DNA of 64,000 nt, from contig JACSVZ010000004.1 of assembly GCA_014706295.1 (NCBI GenBank), positions 92,506,048 through 92,570,047 on the forward strand, read 5' to 3'. Position numbers and translations under genes: made by a program. The notes beneath the pieces were generated by a model. It was given only the letters and a program-made list of their open reading frames with translations, ran no database searches and had not been told where the DNA came from. Below, piece after piece: positions 33,486 through 46,640 of the stretch. The first letter of the stretch is position 1. Each line of letters opens with the position of its first letter. The DNA is from Lycocorax pyrrhopterus obiensis. Lineage: Eukaryota > Chordata > Aves > Passeriformes > Paradisaeidae.

Positions 33486-36400
33486 AGCTCTTCCACTTTC
33501 ACATACTTAGCACTCTCCTAAGGACAGGTACCTGATTACTGACAAGTCTTCAGTCTAGTAGGACAATTGAAGAACTCCTGAAGAACACTGCATCTAAAGT
33601 AGTAAACTTCTCAGTGCATGAGCACTAAGTTGCCAGAGTCTGGACAAATAAATTCTCTTAAATTCTCTTAAACATCAAAACAGATGGATGCAATTGGTTT
33701 CAGGACCCTGAGAAGTATAGGAAGGTAAGCCTGACAGAAGAAAGAGTAAAACACTAGAAAATGCATATATCGGTGCTAACTGCACCACTGTTGGGAAAGA
33801 GCTGCAATAATTTGATAGCCTGATTGTAAAAGTTACTTTTGGTGCAACTGGCCTAATAATGATATTGCCAACTTTAGACTAATAATAAAGTATTGATTCC
33901 ACATAGAAGGTGTGATTCTTTAGCCCACTTTATTCACACAAGGTGCAGCCTGGTAGCCCACCCTTGAGAACCAGCTGTGAAATTTGTGTGTAATGATGTA
34001 GAATATGGGCAATAAAGGATGGTACAGGGAATTCATCAATTGATCAGGTCAAACAGCTGGTTTGAACCCAGGATTATTTGGAAAAGTCCGACAGAGCCTG
34101 GGCTACTGGCATACACAGAAAAGAATTGACCATGGAACTCATCAAGTTTCAGTGTCCTTGCTAGCTAGCAAAGGCATGCTCCTTTCTCTTCTACGGACAT
34201 TCAAACCTACATTCTCCAGTTCCTTTGTCAAAGCCTAGGCAGTGACTGACAGAATAAGTAAAACTTCAGCTCTGTTGAAGATTGTTAGGAAGCCATGAAT
34301 GTCAGAGCCATGAAACCAGACTGAGATAAAACACAAAGTGTAATACAGTCATCCTGTGATTTGGACACTTAGTTTGATGAGTGAGGACAGACTTGTGCAC
34401 ACCTTCCCCAGATCAGTATGCATTCTTCATGGTGTCTCAAAGTGAGTAAACACTCACTTTGAGATGAAAATAAAAACCAGAAACAATCTGGAGAACAAAC
34501 ACCCTGTTTAAGTACCTCCAGTCACCTCTCCCAAGGGAGTGCCCTAGTTTTTAATCTGCTCAGAAAAGTGGTTCACTACTCCCCTTTTTCAGATGATAGA
34601 TACCATCTGTGGCTGCTTTGCTCTCTGCTGAACTCTGTGCTTACTCTGTGGTAAGTGGTGCAAAGATCACACCTAATAGACCCTGCTTTCCCCAGGGTTT
34701 TATTCAGCTCTTTGTCTCAGCTCTGAATCACAACACAGATGAGGCAGGAGCTAAAAGGCTCCTTTATACATTTGCATGCCAGAGGAACTTTGCAATGCCT
34801 AATGTTGACACTAAGTACAAGTGTGTTCTGGAGTTTAGGTTTTTCAAATTGCTCTTCGTGATTGTGGATTTGAAGCTGAGAGGATTTTTTGAAAGAACTT
34901 TATGTCCAAAAGTTAGACATGAAACAAACTAGACGGGGAAAAAATTAAAAACTGGTGATCATGTTCAGGCACTCAGAAGAAAATAAAAAGAGAAAAAAGA
35001 GAAGGAATCTGTTGCCTAAGCACCGTATTTCTTGAGGAAATGTATATATAGGAAACAGAGGACGCTTGAGCATTTAAAAGTCATCAGCAACAACCAAAAC
35101 CAGGAGCAGAAAACCTAGGAACCTCTCTCAGTAAAATCCCCTTCTCACAGGAGTTTAGCTAATTTTCTTGCTTTGTTTGCACTCTGTGCTGTAAAAAGTT
35201 CAGCAGAAAAAGCTCAAAAGAGAATTAGCCCTGACTTTTCTGCCAGTTTTTTGGCTATAGAGTAGTAGAAATTGTGGAACAAACATCCTCAAGCTAATGT
35301 AAACCTAAACCCTTTCCCTGATTTCTTGGCAACGGCACTATTGTGTGAAGTAAGCCTTCTCCTTTGTATCTCCTTCTACATTAAGTGCCTGTTCCCAAAA
35401 GAGCATTAACCCTTCTGGGACTATTTAAGAATCTCTGAAATCACAGTCTAGAGACCTTTATGGTCAGGTAAGAAGCCTAGGACCAGGTTAGACTGCCTGA
35501 ATTAGTTTATGAAAGCTTGCAGTCTGCTTTTTAAGCACTGAAGGATCCAATCTGAATGTGTCAAGTGGGCAGTGTGAATGACAGGTCCCTCTTACCTTAG
35601 AGCAATGTTGGATTTCTACAATGTTTTTTTCCAGTGCAGTACAAGAAAAATAATTTATTTCACCTACCTAAAGTCCTAATGTCCACTTCAAGGACCAAAT
35701 TTAGTTCTGCTACAGCGTGTTTTGAATGTATTTTACTCTGATAGCATTCTGCTATACACAGACTCCTTTATTGCTACATGGATACCAGGATGGGGGAAAA
35801 AAGCCACTTCCAGTAGTAAAACAGAATTTCCTTGTTCAACAGTACAAACCCCCTTCAATAGTATATATTTTAGAAGGTGTTTCATACTTTCCAATAAAGA
35901 AAACTTAATTTTATTTTTTTAAGACCTAGAGGTACTTCAGTGCTGTTGTAGTATTGGATAAGAGAATATATTTTCACTCTTCTCTTTAAAATGGTGTCTG
36001 TGGAAATAAACATGAAAACTTTTGTATTGGCTGTTACTAACACTAGAAATTATTCAAAAGTATTAGGAAATTCTAGAGTTAAATTTTCAGTGCTTGTGCT
36101 AAATCTTAAGTATCATTTTTATACTACAGCCTTTAACAACATAAGCATATAATATTTTTTCCACAGGATACTACGTCATTCAGTGCACAGGACAGACTGT
36201 AAGGCCTCTAGTGAATGAAACTGTTGTCTGTACAAACCCTGCCTTATGTTTGATAGAGATTGGAACTTAAACAGAAAACAAAACAAAACAAAAAAAAATC
36301 GGGCACTTTAGGAGGAGAAAGGATGGTCTTGTTCATCAGTTGATTGAGTACAGGCTGGGTATATTTCAGCCTCTGCCAGATGTCCAGTTTGTCGGAAGAG

Positions 36401-37369
36401 CCTAATTTCAATGTTTTCTATGAAAATGAGAGTTGGATAAAGCAGAATTGCAGGAAATGCTGTGCAAAGTGGCACTTAAATATATTTATCCATTAATCTT
36501 TAATATAAAAAATCATTACTTTATAATACCTTTACAAACACTTTAAACTTTTATAAATTTTAAATATTTTAATAAATCAGGGACATAAATCATATGTTTG
36601 TAGTTAGCTGGGCAAGTTGTGCCAAGTTTACAGAGCTGTCATATTAAGCGTAACTCAGAAGGTAAATCTATCCAAAGTAAAAATACATTGTTATTTTTAA
36701 TACTAATTACCTTCTATAAGAATAATTGTTTCATTTTAATTTCAGCAATATTAACTATGGATTGGTTTTGGCTCTGCCTGTGGAGTACATAGGAATATTT
36801 GCACATGTTGGGACATATTTCTTCCCCACAAGGTGGTGGTATTACTATGTTACATAGTATCTTTTCTTCAGAATGACCTGCAGCAGTTTTATTTCCAAAA
36901 GGCATAGAATGTCATGCCATTTTGAGCCGTGAGCAGAACAATTTAAGCTCACATTTATGTAGTTAAAAGGTTAAATAACTCCACCCACCTCAACTTTTAA
37001 GATTAAAATATCTTTTTGTAGTTATCTTTATCTAGATTTGCCTGGAGAGCAATTCTGTTGTAAGAACCCCAGAACTGAGGAATCAGTTTCTCCGTGTGGC
37101 GAGAGGTGTAGGATCACTTCAGTCAGACAGACAACCGACGTTTCTGAGGGTGGTCAGCAGCTCACATCTCAGTGGTCTCTGGGGAGCTGCTGACCAGCAC
37201 CCCAAGGTGTGATTAAACTGGGCTGTGGAATGCCAAATCCCTTTCTTTTATGTAATTAATTAAAACCCCACGTTCATCACTGAAGATTGAAAATTGCTAA
37301 ACACCCAGATAAATTAACAATTAAATAAGTCTCAAAGTGGTATCTCCAGTTTCTTCCTTGCTGAAGGGA
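33486..37369. other. AT-rich unique DNA, no gene seen
   Basis: Contains a 10-bp perfect tandem repeat 'aattctctta' twice (33651-33670), a perfect hairpin at 34435-34464 and an (AAAAC)n patch at about 36276-36298. The 107-codon frame at 34609-34932 matches nothing that I know. Confidence 0.55.
34435..34464. repeat. Perfect 13-bp hairpin with 4-nt loop
   Basis: 'tctcaaagtgagt' (34435-34447) and 'actcactttgaga' (34452-34464) are exact reverse complements around the loop 'aaac'. Two G-T wobble pairs could extend the stem in RNA. Confidence 0.95.
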
Positions 37370-37545
37370 CTTAGAAATATCACCTAGTTCAACACTTTAA
37401 AGGAAAGAGGTCCTTAATGAGATTGTCTAGCATCCTGTTCAACCCTGTCTTGAAAACCTCCAGTGGCTGGGACTCTACCACCCCACTGGGGAGGGAATTC
37501 CAGCACTCAAAACACTGTCACTAATGTAAACACATCATTGCTAAG
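37370..37545 (-). mobile_element. Old CR1-like fragment, reverse orientation
   Basis: The stretch 'cttgaaaacctccagtggc', 'gggactctaccacccc' and 'ggaattccagcac' resembles the reversed end of CR1 ORF2 (SPSLEVFK-type region; reversed 'cctccag...gactccaccac...cctgttccagtgc'). The similarity is moderate, the edges are vague and the 3' tail is not preserved. Confidence 0.6.
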
Positions 37546-40500
37546 GGAAAGGTGTTATATAGATGTAAAGATTGACAGCTTTAGATCTCTCCTCTATTTC
37601 CTGAAACATAACACTAAATCTGCTAAAAATTCATGGAAATATTTGGTTGTTCTGAAGCATCATATTCCTTCTTTAATCAGAGGAATATCTAAAGTCAGAG
37701 AATACATCAGATCTTAAGGTTTTCACTTCAGGGAAAATATGGGAACAAACAGTATTAGATTCCCCACAGTAAAATTTCTTTCAAAATCTTTAATACAGCC
37801 CAAACCAGTTCTAATAAACAATAAATAAGGGCAACTTCATGGGAAACAAACTTTTGAAAAGCCAATGGTAAACCAGCCAAAATCTGCCTTCAGAATCACA
37901 CTCATAATTCACATTGGTGAACTGATATTCTTAATTACTCTTTTACAACCTGCTTCTTTGGCCACTGCCACATATAATAGCAGAATTTAACATCCATGTA
38001 AACGGAAGCAGACTTTGGCACTGAGTGCTTTCTTCAAGAAGCTTGGTGGTCTGGGAACATTACTGATGGATCTGCATTTATGTGAGAGAAATACATTTCA
38101 GCTCAGAGGGGGTATTTTTACTCCAAGCTAGGAAACAGAATGATCATGAATAGCATTGCTTCAGAAAACAACCTACAAATGTAGGAAATCAACAAAAACT
38201 TCAGCAATAATTTGACTGCAGGCAGCTAAGAGGAGACTCCTGTCAAAATTGCAGGTTCTACCTTAATCTAAGAAGTGACAAATGGAGATATTCTTTGTAA
38301 ATAGGTTGTTTTATATTGAAATCCTTAGCAAACAAATTATTTTCACTTTTCCCTTGAACCATATTAAGGAGAAGTTAGATGAGAAAATAATTGCGTGATC
38401 AGGGTATGTTTTACTGAAGGTCTTTGAGAGCACCACAGAATTACTTTTTAAAGCATTTTCTCTGTAGATTTTTTTGTTTGTTTTTTCAACAAACAGTCTT
38501 GCTAAGAGATTTTATTTTGTAAATTGAGAGGCAGGGAAGGAATGACAAATTTCCTATTTGAAAAAAGAAGTGAATTGATGATACGCCATTGAATATTGCT
38601 CCATTCTACTAATCAGTGTGTGATCATATTCACAGGTGGGAAAAAAGTAAATAGGAAAAGTAATTTGACTAAATGGTAGCTAAACCAGCCATTTTTATGG
38701 TCTTTGCTTTTGTGTTTGGAAGACCAGAGACTGTTGGCTGTATTTCTTACTTTGGCCTCTGAATCTCTAAATCTTTTGATTCATCTTTCCCTGTTTTTTT
38801 CTATTTTTTAATAATGTGTGAAATGTGGTTACTCACATTGCCTGCCACATACTCATGCCAAGTGCACTTTCACATTAGGATGATGATAACATGTAAATCT
38901 CAGCTTCACAGTTTCTGTCAGCTGTCTGAGGATTTTCTCTGATACCGTTTTGACCTTAAGTAGTGTGAAGAGTTGCACACCAAGAACTACTTCTGTTACT
39001 TACTTCTTATTCCATATACGCAACTTTGGATATCATGGTGCAGGAATTCACCTTCAGGAACTCAGGTTCCTCTTCCATGAGGATTTTAGACCACCTAAAT
39101 TGTTGAGACAGACTGCCCATTTCTGGCTCCTTCTTGCAATTTTCTACATCTGGCAACCTCAACTGAAGCAATGGCAAGATTTCCCATCCTACCTCAGGCT
39201 CACATCTGAGCTGCTTTTTGACAAGGAAAGAATTTGAGGCTTATATTCCTCCTTTAGCTGAGGCAGTAAATAAACCTAAGTGACCCTAATGTTATTCTTT
39301 CCCAGGTACGTGTTTTAATGATAGTTATAATGATAGTTATACAAAAGATGGGCATTTTGCTCTACCTATATAATTCAGTTCTAAGGTCTTCCTTTAAAAG
39401 CATGACACTTCTACTGACAAGCATAAACACAGAAAATATAATCACTTATGTCTGGCACAAATTCCTAAACATAGTAATGCCTGGAGTTTTCACAGAACCA
39501 GCTGCAATTTTTGACATCAGTGCTTAAGTATCATGGGAATCTGGTTCATAAAATGACCTATAAAGAGGCCTTAATTATTCTTAGATAGTTAATGTAACTC
39601 TAAAGCTTATTTTCATTAGGCAACATGCCTTCCTGGAGCCTTAACTCTGCACTTAAACTCGAGGGAGCAGAAAAAATTCTGTCATAATCCATCTTTGGCA
39701 ATTTCTGTTGGCTAGTCTTCCCCTCTCGGTACACAGGAGTTTGGGACTACCATTTTGAATTATATAACCCTTCCCATGCCCTGAGGACTGTAACTCTTGA
39801 TTCTGGATTGCATTTCAGGAAAAAGTGCTTAAAATATAGCTGCTACACTGCCTGTTTTCAAGATTCATAAATTCTCTCTTGGCTCTAACCTAAATTCCCA
39901 TTGAAGATCTATCCTTTAATATCCAGGAAGTCTACGAAACTGAGCATTTCAGATTGCTGAAAATGCAACACTCAGAATAAAGGTGAACAAATACTTAAAC
40001 CTGAATACATTGAAAACATTTTTATGTTTTTCTTCTAGCTGGAGATTAATTAAAGTAATGCAAAATTTTTGCAGTAAAACCTGACACTGGGAACCAGAAC
40101 AGATAATTGCATGTACAGAGTTGAAGTCATGCCTGTTTAAAGATTGCCTAAACTTCATGAGCCTTTTCATATTTACCCAGACCACTTTGAGGTTTTATGC
40201 TGAAATTATGTGCAACTTGGGGTTTTGACATGACACCAAGTGGAATTCTGTTTCAATTTTCAGTTTCATTTAAAGTCCAAAAAAAAAAAAAAATGCAAGG
40301 GGGAACTGTATCCTTATTTGCTGTAAACCAGCATCTCTTCACTACTTTCAATGAGGCTGTGTAAGCTTGCAACAGCTGAAGAGCTAATCCTGGTGAAGTA
40401 AAGCTGTGTGGTGAATTGAACCAAAGAAAATATTCAAATGAGTAAGGCCAGCTGTACAGCACAGGCAGACTCTGCAGATGGGCGCTGGGCCAGGTTTCCC

Positions 40501-43500
40501 CATTAATTGCCTCCCCATGCTTCATTGAAGGAAGTTTGAAGCCATTCCAAATCTCCTAAGCTCCCCAGCACCACCCCTCTGTTTTTACTCCAGCTGAGAC
40601 TTCCAGACATTGCTCTCACTGGCAACAAAAATGGGAATACACACGAAGAAGTTTTCTAAACAGTACTTTGAGCGAGCTGCAGAAACAGGGCTTAGTCATC
40701 AGTAACTCTAGTTCCTGGAGCAGCACTGTTGTAGGGGCTGGTGATGGGGATCCAAGTAGAGGAAATGAGGTGGGAGGAGAGGCTGGGGCTGGAAAAACAA
40801 GGCGGGGAAATCATATGGAAAAATTAGAGCTTGTCTGAACTCATGGTGAAGGAAGGGAGAAGAAGCAGCTCTGAAAGTATAAAGACTTCTGGAAAAGTCT
40901 GAGTGGAAAAGCAAGAAAGGAAAGTCCAAAAGGAAGTATATGGGATAAAGTTGGTGAGTTAGATGTCCACAAGGTAGATCCTTGTCTGGAAAGGAACCTG
41001 AGCAGGGCAGTGTGGTAAAGAATTGAAGAGCTCTTTTAGGACAAATCATCAGGAAAGGTTGAATGGATCAGGAGAATGTGGTGGGAGTCAGCAAAGAGAC
41101 ACTGGGTTTAGGGAGGTGAGAGCTGGAGTGGGAAGAAATTAGATTGGATAAAACAGGATGAGTGTGAACACCTGGCTGAGGAGCTGGGAGAGCAGAGACG
41201 CTTGACATAAACATGGTGGTGGAGACATCAGCAAAAAAAGGTTTCCCATCTGGAAGAAATGGCCTAACATGTCAGTATCCAGTAAAGAATTCTGCCTTAA
41301 AACTAAAACATAGTTCCTCATTTCTGAGCATCAAAGTTTCCAGTGGCAGCACATAACTGTGAAACCCAGAGTTATTTTTGTGCTGAAATAATCAAAAATA
41401 GCATGTATTGGAATGGTTCTCCCCATCAGCTATCTGTGCTGTCCAGTATTAGTGTTCTGACAACTCACATATTCCAAAATAGCACTACTGAATCCTATTG
41501 GCAAACAGTGTCAATTCTCTCTCACAGCCATTGGAGAGATGATAGCAACTTATTACTGCTATCAATTAATCTCTGAGTTGAAGTGGGGCTTGAAGAAGAA
41601 ATGGGAACAGAGTGAAAGCCATGTTATGGAATTGATGAATGAATTAACGTCCACAAGCCAGAAGAGCTGTTTTGGAAAGATTAATTTTTTTTCTTTACTC
41701 CAAAGTAAAAAAAAAATAAACAAAACAGAAAAAAACCACTTCGAGGCTTTGAAAAAAGTTCACAAAGCAAATTTCACAGTTTTTTTATCAGGAGGTCTTC
41801 TGCCTTATGTCTTTCAGAACAGAGAACACCTACAACGTATAAGACAAGGTTGCAGGCAAAGAACAATTTATGAAAAGATGCAGTATTATCCATGACATCG
41901 GCTGTCACCAAGTCCCTGTGCCACGCTGGGTTATCAACCCTGTCAGCCAGGGCATGAAGTCCATATTTCCCTTGTGCCTGGTTTAGAGGACTGAAGCAAA
42001 GATTATTTGCTGCTGCCTTCTCACCTCGGCTGTACTCTCCATGAAAAGTATTCATCTTCAGTACTTGAGCCTTCTATCAAAATTTTCAGCTTGGAGGGGC
42101 TGATGCCTTTAGCCAGCACTCTCTCTGCTTCCTGTACTTATGACACTAGTTCTGTTACAGAACTGTGCATACTAATCACATGATAAATATAGAGAAGATA
42201 GTTTACTAAATGCTTTACCAAGTGTTATACAAAATCAATACCTAGCAAACTAGACTTCTTTCTTCCTTTCTTAGTCTCCAGAGCATATATGAAGCCTCAG
42301 ACCCCTCAGCCTGGCCTGTGGGAGCTGGCAGAACATCCCCTGGGAAGTTCCAGCTGACAGCTGTGAGACATCAGCACAGGCTGGACTCATTCCCTCCCTC
42401 TCGTCCTGGCCAAGTCCAAGCTGTCCTCCAAGCATGCAGCCTATAACTCTCTGCGAGTGGGAAGTCCTCAACTGGTAAGACAGTTTTTGTTCTCCCTACA
42501 ACGCCAAAGGCAAGTCTTGAAACATGAATGGAGTTTTTCATAGTCTCCAAGATACTCACTAGCACAGCAAACTGCAAACTTTGCTGCTTTGCCTTCTGTT
42601 CTAATTAAGTCAGACTTTGGGCCAAACACTGGAGCCAGTTGCAGTGATTCTATTTCACTTCAAGGTACAATAGTGTAAGCACTATGACTGTATTTATAGT
42701 AGCCTAAATTCCCACTTCTGTACCCTTCTGTGCAACTGCACTCTGCCTTGGTTACTTTTAATTGGGCCTTTCCTTAGCTTATTGTTATGTCTGACAAGAG
42801 CAAATACAGCTTTTTGTCCTCTATAGGCTTCAGCTTTTATAGCATTTAGGTTGTTCTGGTGAACTGCCCTCCCCCCTCCCAATCTCCTGTTATAAAGATG
42901 GGATTTGGGGCAGACAGGGAGAAGAGGAGGAACACTGCATGACATAGTGATTTTCCTTCTTTTAAGCAATTGTATTTAGCAGACTCCATGCTCTTTATCC
43001 TAGAACAAAAAAACACAGGTTATATGAAGAGGTTTGAAAAGCATGTGGATGGCAAGTACTGGATTTATTACCACTTCATAAATTCCCACAAAGGTTTGAT
43101 TTCCTTTGTTTTTAATTGCCAGCAGTGAAACAGTTCACAGTACACAGCAAACACAGCCCCAGCTTTTTGTTAGAGACAGTTGGAGGGGAGGGGGGAAGAG
43201 AGGGGAAAGGCTCATGAGAAACATGAATGAGTAAGCTTTGCTGACTCTTCTAACTACGGGGCCTGACAAAGTGCCTATAAATACATTTCCCATGGTGTTA
43301 ATAGCTGAGCAGGACTTTTGTTGTATGATAAGTGGGAATCTGATCTTGTCAAACTTAGACAAGTGGGAGTAAATTGTAATTAACATCTCTAATAGAAAAC
43401 AGCTTATTAAAGAATTGATCTGTATTTTAAAATGTAACTTCTACATATATTTCATAAACACTGCATTTGCTTTACTGACTGTTTTCAAGTTACCTCTTTA

Positions 43501-45687
43501 GTGTTTATTGATATTTTACTGCATAGAATCTCCTAGCCTAACTAATCTAAATCACAAATATTAATCACAAATATTATTTTTGGTTAAGTACAACTGTCCA
43601 TTCATAGTATATCAAACAGACTTATTGATCATGTAAGGTTACATGCTTGCAATTAATCACAAAAAAAAGGGAAAATGTGTGTTTGTCACAAGGTGTATCT
43701 GAAAGGAGTGAATTTTTTCTTTATTATCTTTCACCTTCCTCTAGGGATATTTATTTCCTGAAAAGCTGTTTCAGACAAAAATTGAAAAGAACTATTGTAG
43801 TAACATCTTGGAAAAAGTTTTAGTGGACATAAGCATAAATCAGTTTCCTTCCCCCACCCCCTTCCCCCAAAATAAGCTAAACAAAGAGGTTAAAATCATG
43901 ATTAAAAAAAGTATTTCAACATGTTAAAATTTCAGGAGAGACAGAATTTAAATCTCATAGATTTATGTCTTGCAAAAATAGGAGTTGTCTTAGCCACTGA
44001 TTTTTTAAAATTACCTGAGATACAAAGTTCAGACACTGGATCTTCTGGCATCCCTAGTTACACTTTTTCACTTTCCTTCAGAAAAGGCCATAAAATTTTG
44101 TTCACTTCAGGTGCTCATTGTGATTTACTGTGCCAACTCTATTGCACTAAGTATTTTACAGGTTTGCTCTTTTTGGTTGTACTTAACTAAATCAACTGTG
44201 ATATTTTGAGCTCAAGAAATTAATGTACTATTTTTTAGGAAGAGAAGATGTTACCTGTAGTGCATCCTAATCATACCAATATCTTCTGAAAATTACTCAG
44301 GGAAGTCATGGTGCATTTCCTATTGTAACTGTTGATAATTTCTAAATGGAGTTTTTGCTCCATATTTGCATAAGATGTGAGAGATGTTTCTTTGCTGTTT
44401 TTAAAGGAACAAAATGACAGACATGTACTAATGTAATCTGATGTTCATAGTTTGAAACCAGGTGATCTTCAAAACAAGATGAGATTTCAACGCAGATCTA
44501 TAATATACCCCTCATACTTGTACTCTGGAGTTCCCATAGTATTTTCCCCCTGAAAGAGCCACCAAAAAAGCATTATGCATTTGCTGAGTGACATTTTCCA
44601 TGTGTTTCAGTGGGTAGTTTTCTATTCATTCCCCCATTCCCTTCATTATATGTCATCTGCCATGGTACCTGCATGATATGCAGAACCACACTCCTGTGCA
44701 CAAATGCAATCAAATATTGTCTGCTGAGATACACGTTTTATAAACTGTTTGCTTCATACATCAAAGCTACAGTGCAGCACCACTTCCTCCAAGCCTTCAA
44801 AGCTCACTCTTATGAATCTAACCAGTAAAGTTTCTTCCTAGCTGTCTTCATCCATTTCCTCACCTTAGTTGCCTCTGCAAACAACCTTTGTACATGCCTA
44901 AATACATGTTTATACACACACATTCTTTCACCTAAAGGTCTCAGCCCTTCATTTTTTTTTTCCCATATGAGACAATTTTTGGGGTGACAACAAATTGCAA
45001 AGTGCAAGCCTCAGGAGGCAATCACCATCCAAGCTACTGCTCATTACCTCTGTCTTTGAGGTAATATCTTACTGCAAACTACAGCAACTACTTCCAAGTA
45101 CTCATGGCCTCCATCATGCCTCCACTTGTTCATAAAAATAGCTCTCCATACGAGATATTTGACCAGTAAAGGAACAATCACCTGGCTGTTTTTACACCAG
45201 CCAAAGAAAAGGATGTATAGAGAGTCACAAGTCTATCACTTGAGCCTTTAGGAGCAGTAATGAGAGTGGTGCCTGGCCAGATGTTCAGAGGTAAGGAAAA
45301 GAGTGAGGGTAACGAGGTAAGTGGAAAAAGGGAAGCAGAAGATAGATGGATAAGAACTTGAGAAGCCAGATATAGTCAGTGCATTAATTAGAACTTCACT
45401 GCCCTTAAGTTCAGCATCCTCACCCTGGAATAGCTTCTGGTGCTGCCTTCTGCTGGCTCTGGCAGCCAGCACACTGGCAACAGGGCATGAGAGGGGGAGC
45501 ATGAGGTACAGCTCAGGAAGGAAAATTGAGTTCTTCTTGGAGTGCAGGTAAATACACTCAGCTTATATTCAAATAGTGATTCTGGAGTCTTCAATTACAT
45601 GCATAGAAGCAGCATGATAGTCTGAACACACACGTGATAGAAAGTCTGGGAATATGTTGAAATGAGAAAAGAAGCGGATGAAAAGAT
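37546..45687. other. Long unique stretch, no gene seen
   Basis: About 8 kb without a recognised repeat family. Small items are a perfect 12-bp tandem repeat ('aatgatagttat' twice, 39317-39340), an A15 run (40279-40293) and a G/A-rich interval at about 40735-41190. Frames of 95-118 codons (38950-39237, 41539-41895, 40708-41049 minus) have no protein-like pattern that I recognise. Confidence 0.55.
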
Positions 45688-45908
45688 TAGTACTGGTTTT
45701 GGCTAGGATAGATTTAATTTTCTTTGTCATAGTTTGCATGGTGCTATGTTTTGGATTTGTGCTGTAAACAGGGCTGAGGGATTTTTTTTTAGCTATTTCT
45801 GGGCAGTGCTTGTGCAGTGTCAAGGCCTTATCTGCTCTTACCCCACCAGTGAGGAGGCTGGGGGTGCACAAGAAGCTGGGACAGGAAACAGACTGGACAG
45901 CTGACCCC
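45688..45908 (+). mobile_element. 5' part of an avian ERV LTR, forward orientation
   Basis: 'tactggttttggctaggata', 'gatttaattttctttgtc', 'gtcaaggccttatctgc' and 'gaggaggctgggggtgcac' follow, in order, the U3 region of an LTR family that I recognise as widespread in birds. The sequence breaks off at 'agctgacccc', where a different LTR begins in the opposite orientation. The left edge is uncertain by a few bases because the initial TG is not preserved. Confidence 0.7.
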
Positions 45909-46587
45909 TGTCGCAACCTACCTCTGAGTCAGGACAACTGGGTTCTTCACTAAAGGATCTCTTGGAGGAGATTATAGCAAAAAAATGTTCAATAACTGAT
46001 TATAGCAACAACAACAGCTTTTATTTTTAACAGCTCTGGAATCGTAACTGGAAAAACCATAACTGGAAAAAACGTAACTGGAAAAAGTGGTCTATAGGCA
46101 TTCTGGGATCTAAGATTACCCTAAGAGAGGAGAGAGAGAAGGAGATAGATAGAAAAGGAGATAGAGAAATAAGAAAGAAGACGGAGAGATATCACCAGCT
46201 GTGGCTCCAGTGGCACGTGAATGGTTGCGGTCAGTCGCAGCACACAGTCCCTGTCCATCATGGGTGAGGGCCCCAAACACAGCAAAAAATAGAGTTTTTA
46301 TGCCCTTGGTATCTTTCAAAAGATGGCCCAGTATCTCCTCCAGGAGCAGTATCAGTGGACATGTGTCATCTTTCCTCAGAAAGGTCTGGAATGGTTGAGA
46401 GAGGGGATCAGTGTACAGGCTGAAAGTCTGTGGGTTTTGGTTGTGCAGTGATGACTTTCTGCACAGGAAGGAGACTGGCACAGTAACAACACTACTCTGC
46501 CTCCACAGGATCTGCTGCTTAATGGCTGCTGGTAGTCTAAAACCTGCCCAAAATATGTGAAGCATGGACTCTAAGTGATTAGCACCA
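45909..46587 (-). mobile_element. Second ERV LTR, reverse orientation, nested in the first
   Basis: On the plus strand it begins 'tgtcgcaacc'. On the minus strand this is an LTR end in CA, preceded by a U5-like segment and an AATAAA (plus positions 46020-46025), with a TATA-like 'gcataaaaac' at about 46293-46303. The proposed other edge at 'agcacca' (46587) would give nearly matching flanks, 'acccc' at 45904-45908 and 'accca' at 46588-46592, one mismatch in five. The 149-codon minus-strand ORF inside is not a known retroviral protein. No internal region is seen, so it is probably a solo LTR. The right edge is tentative. Confidence 0.55.
46043..46087. repeat. Three tandem 15-bp units inside the second LTR
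   Basis: 'cgtaactggaaaaac', 'cataactggaaaaaa' and 'cgtaactggaaaaag' follow each other exactly at 46043, 46058 and 46073. They sit between the TATA-like and polyadenylation-like signals, so within R if the LTR reading is right. Confidence 0.92.
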
Positions 46588-46640
46588 ACCCACTCCCTTC
46601 AAAGCTCTTCCTAATACCTCACATAACATGTCACATTGCT
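46588..46640 (+). mobile_element. Possible continuation of the first LTR
   Basis: 'cttcaaagctcttcctaat' followed by 'acctcacataacatgtcac' loosely tracks the sequence expected after 'agctgacccc' in the first LTR family ('...ccaaagggatattccat accatatgacgtcatg...' as I recall it). The match is weak and relies on memory of the family. Confidence 0.35.

Noticed and set aside
46116..46565. 149-codon minus-strand ORF
   Set aside because: It lies inside the proposed reversed LTR, spans its TATA-like signal and has no resemblance to a known protein.
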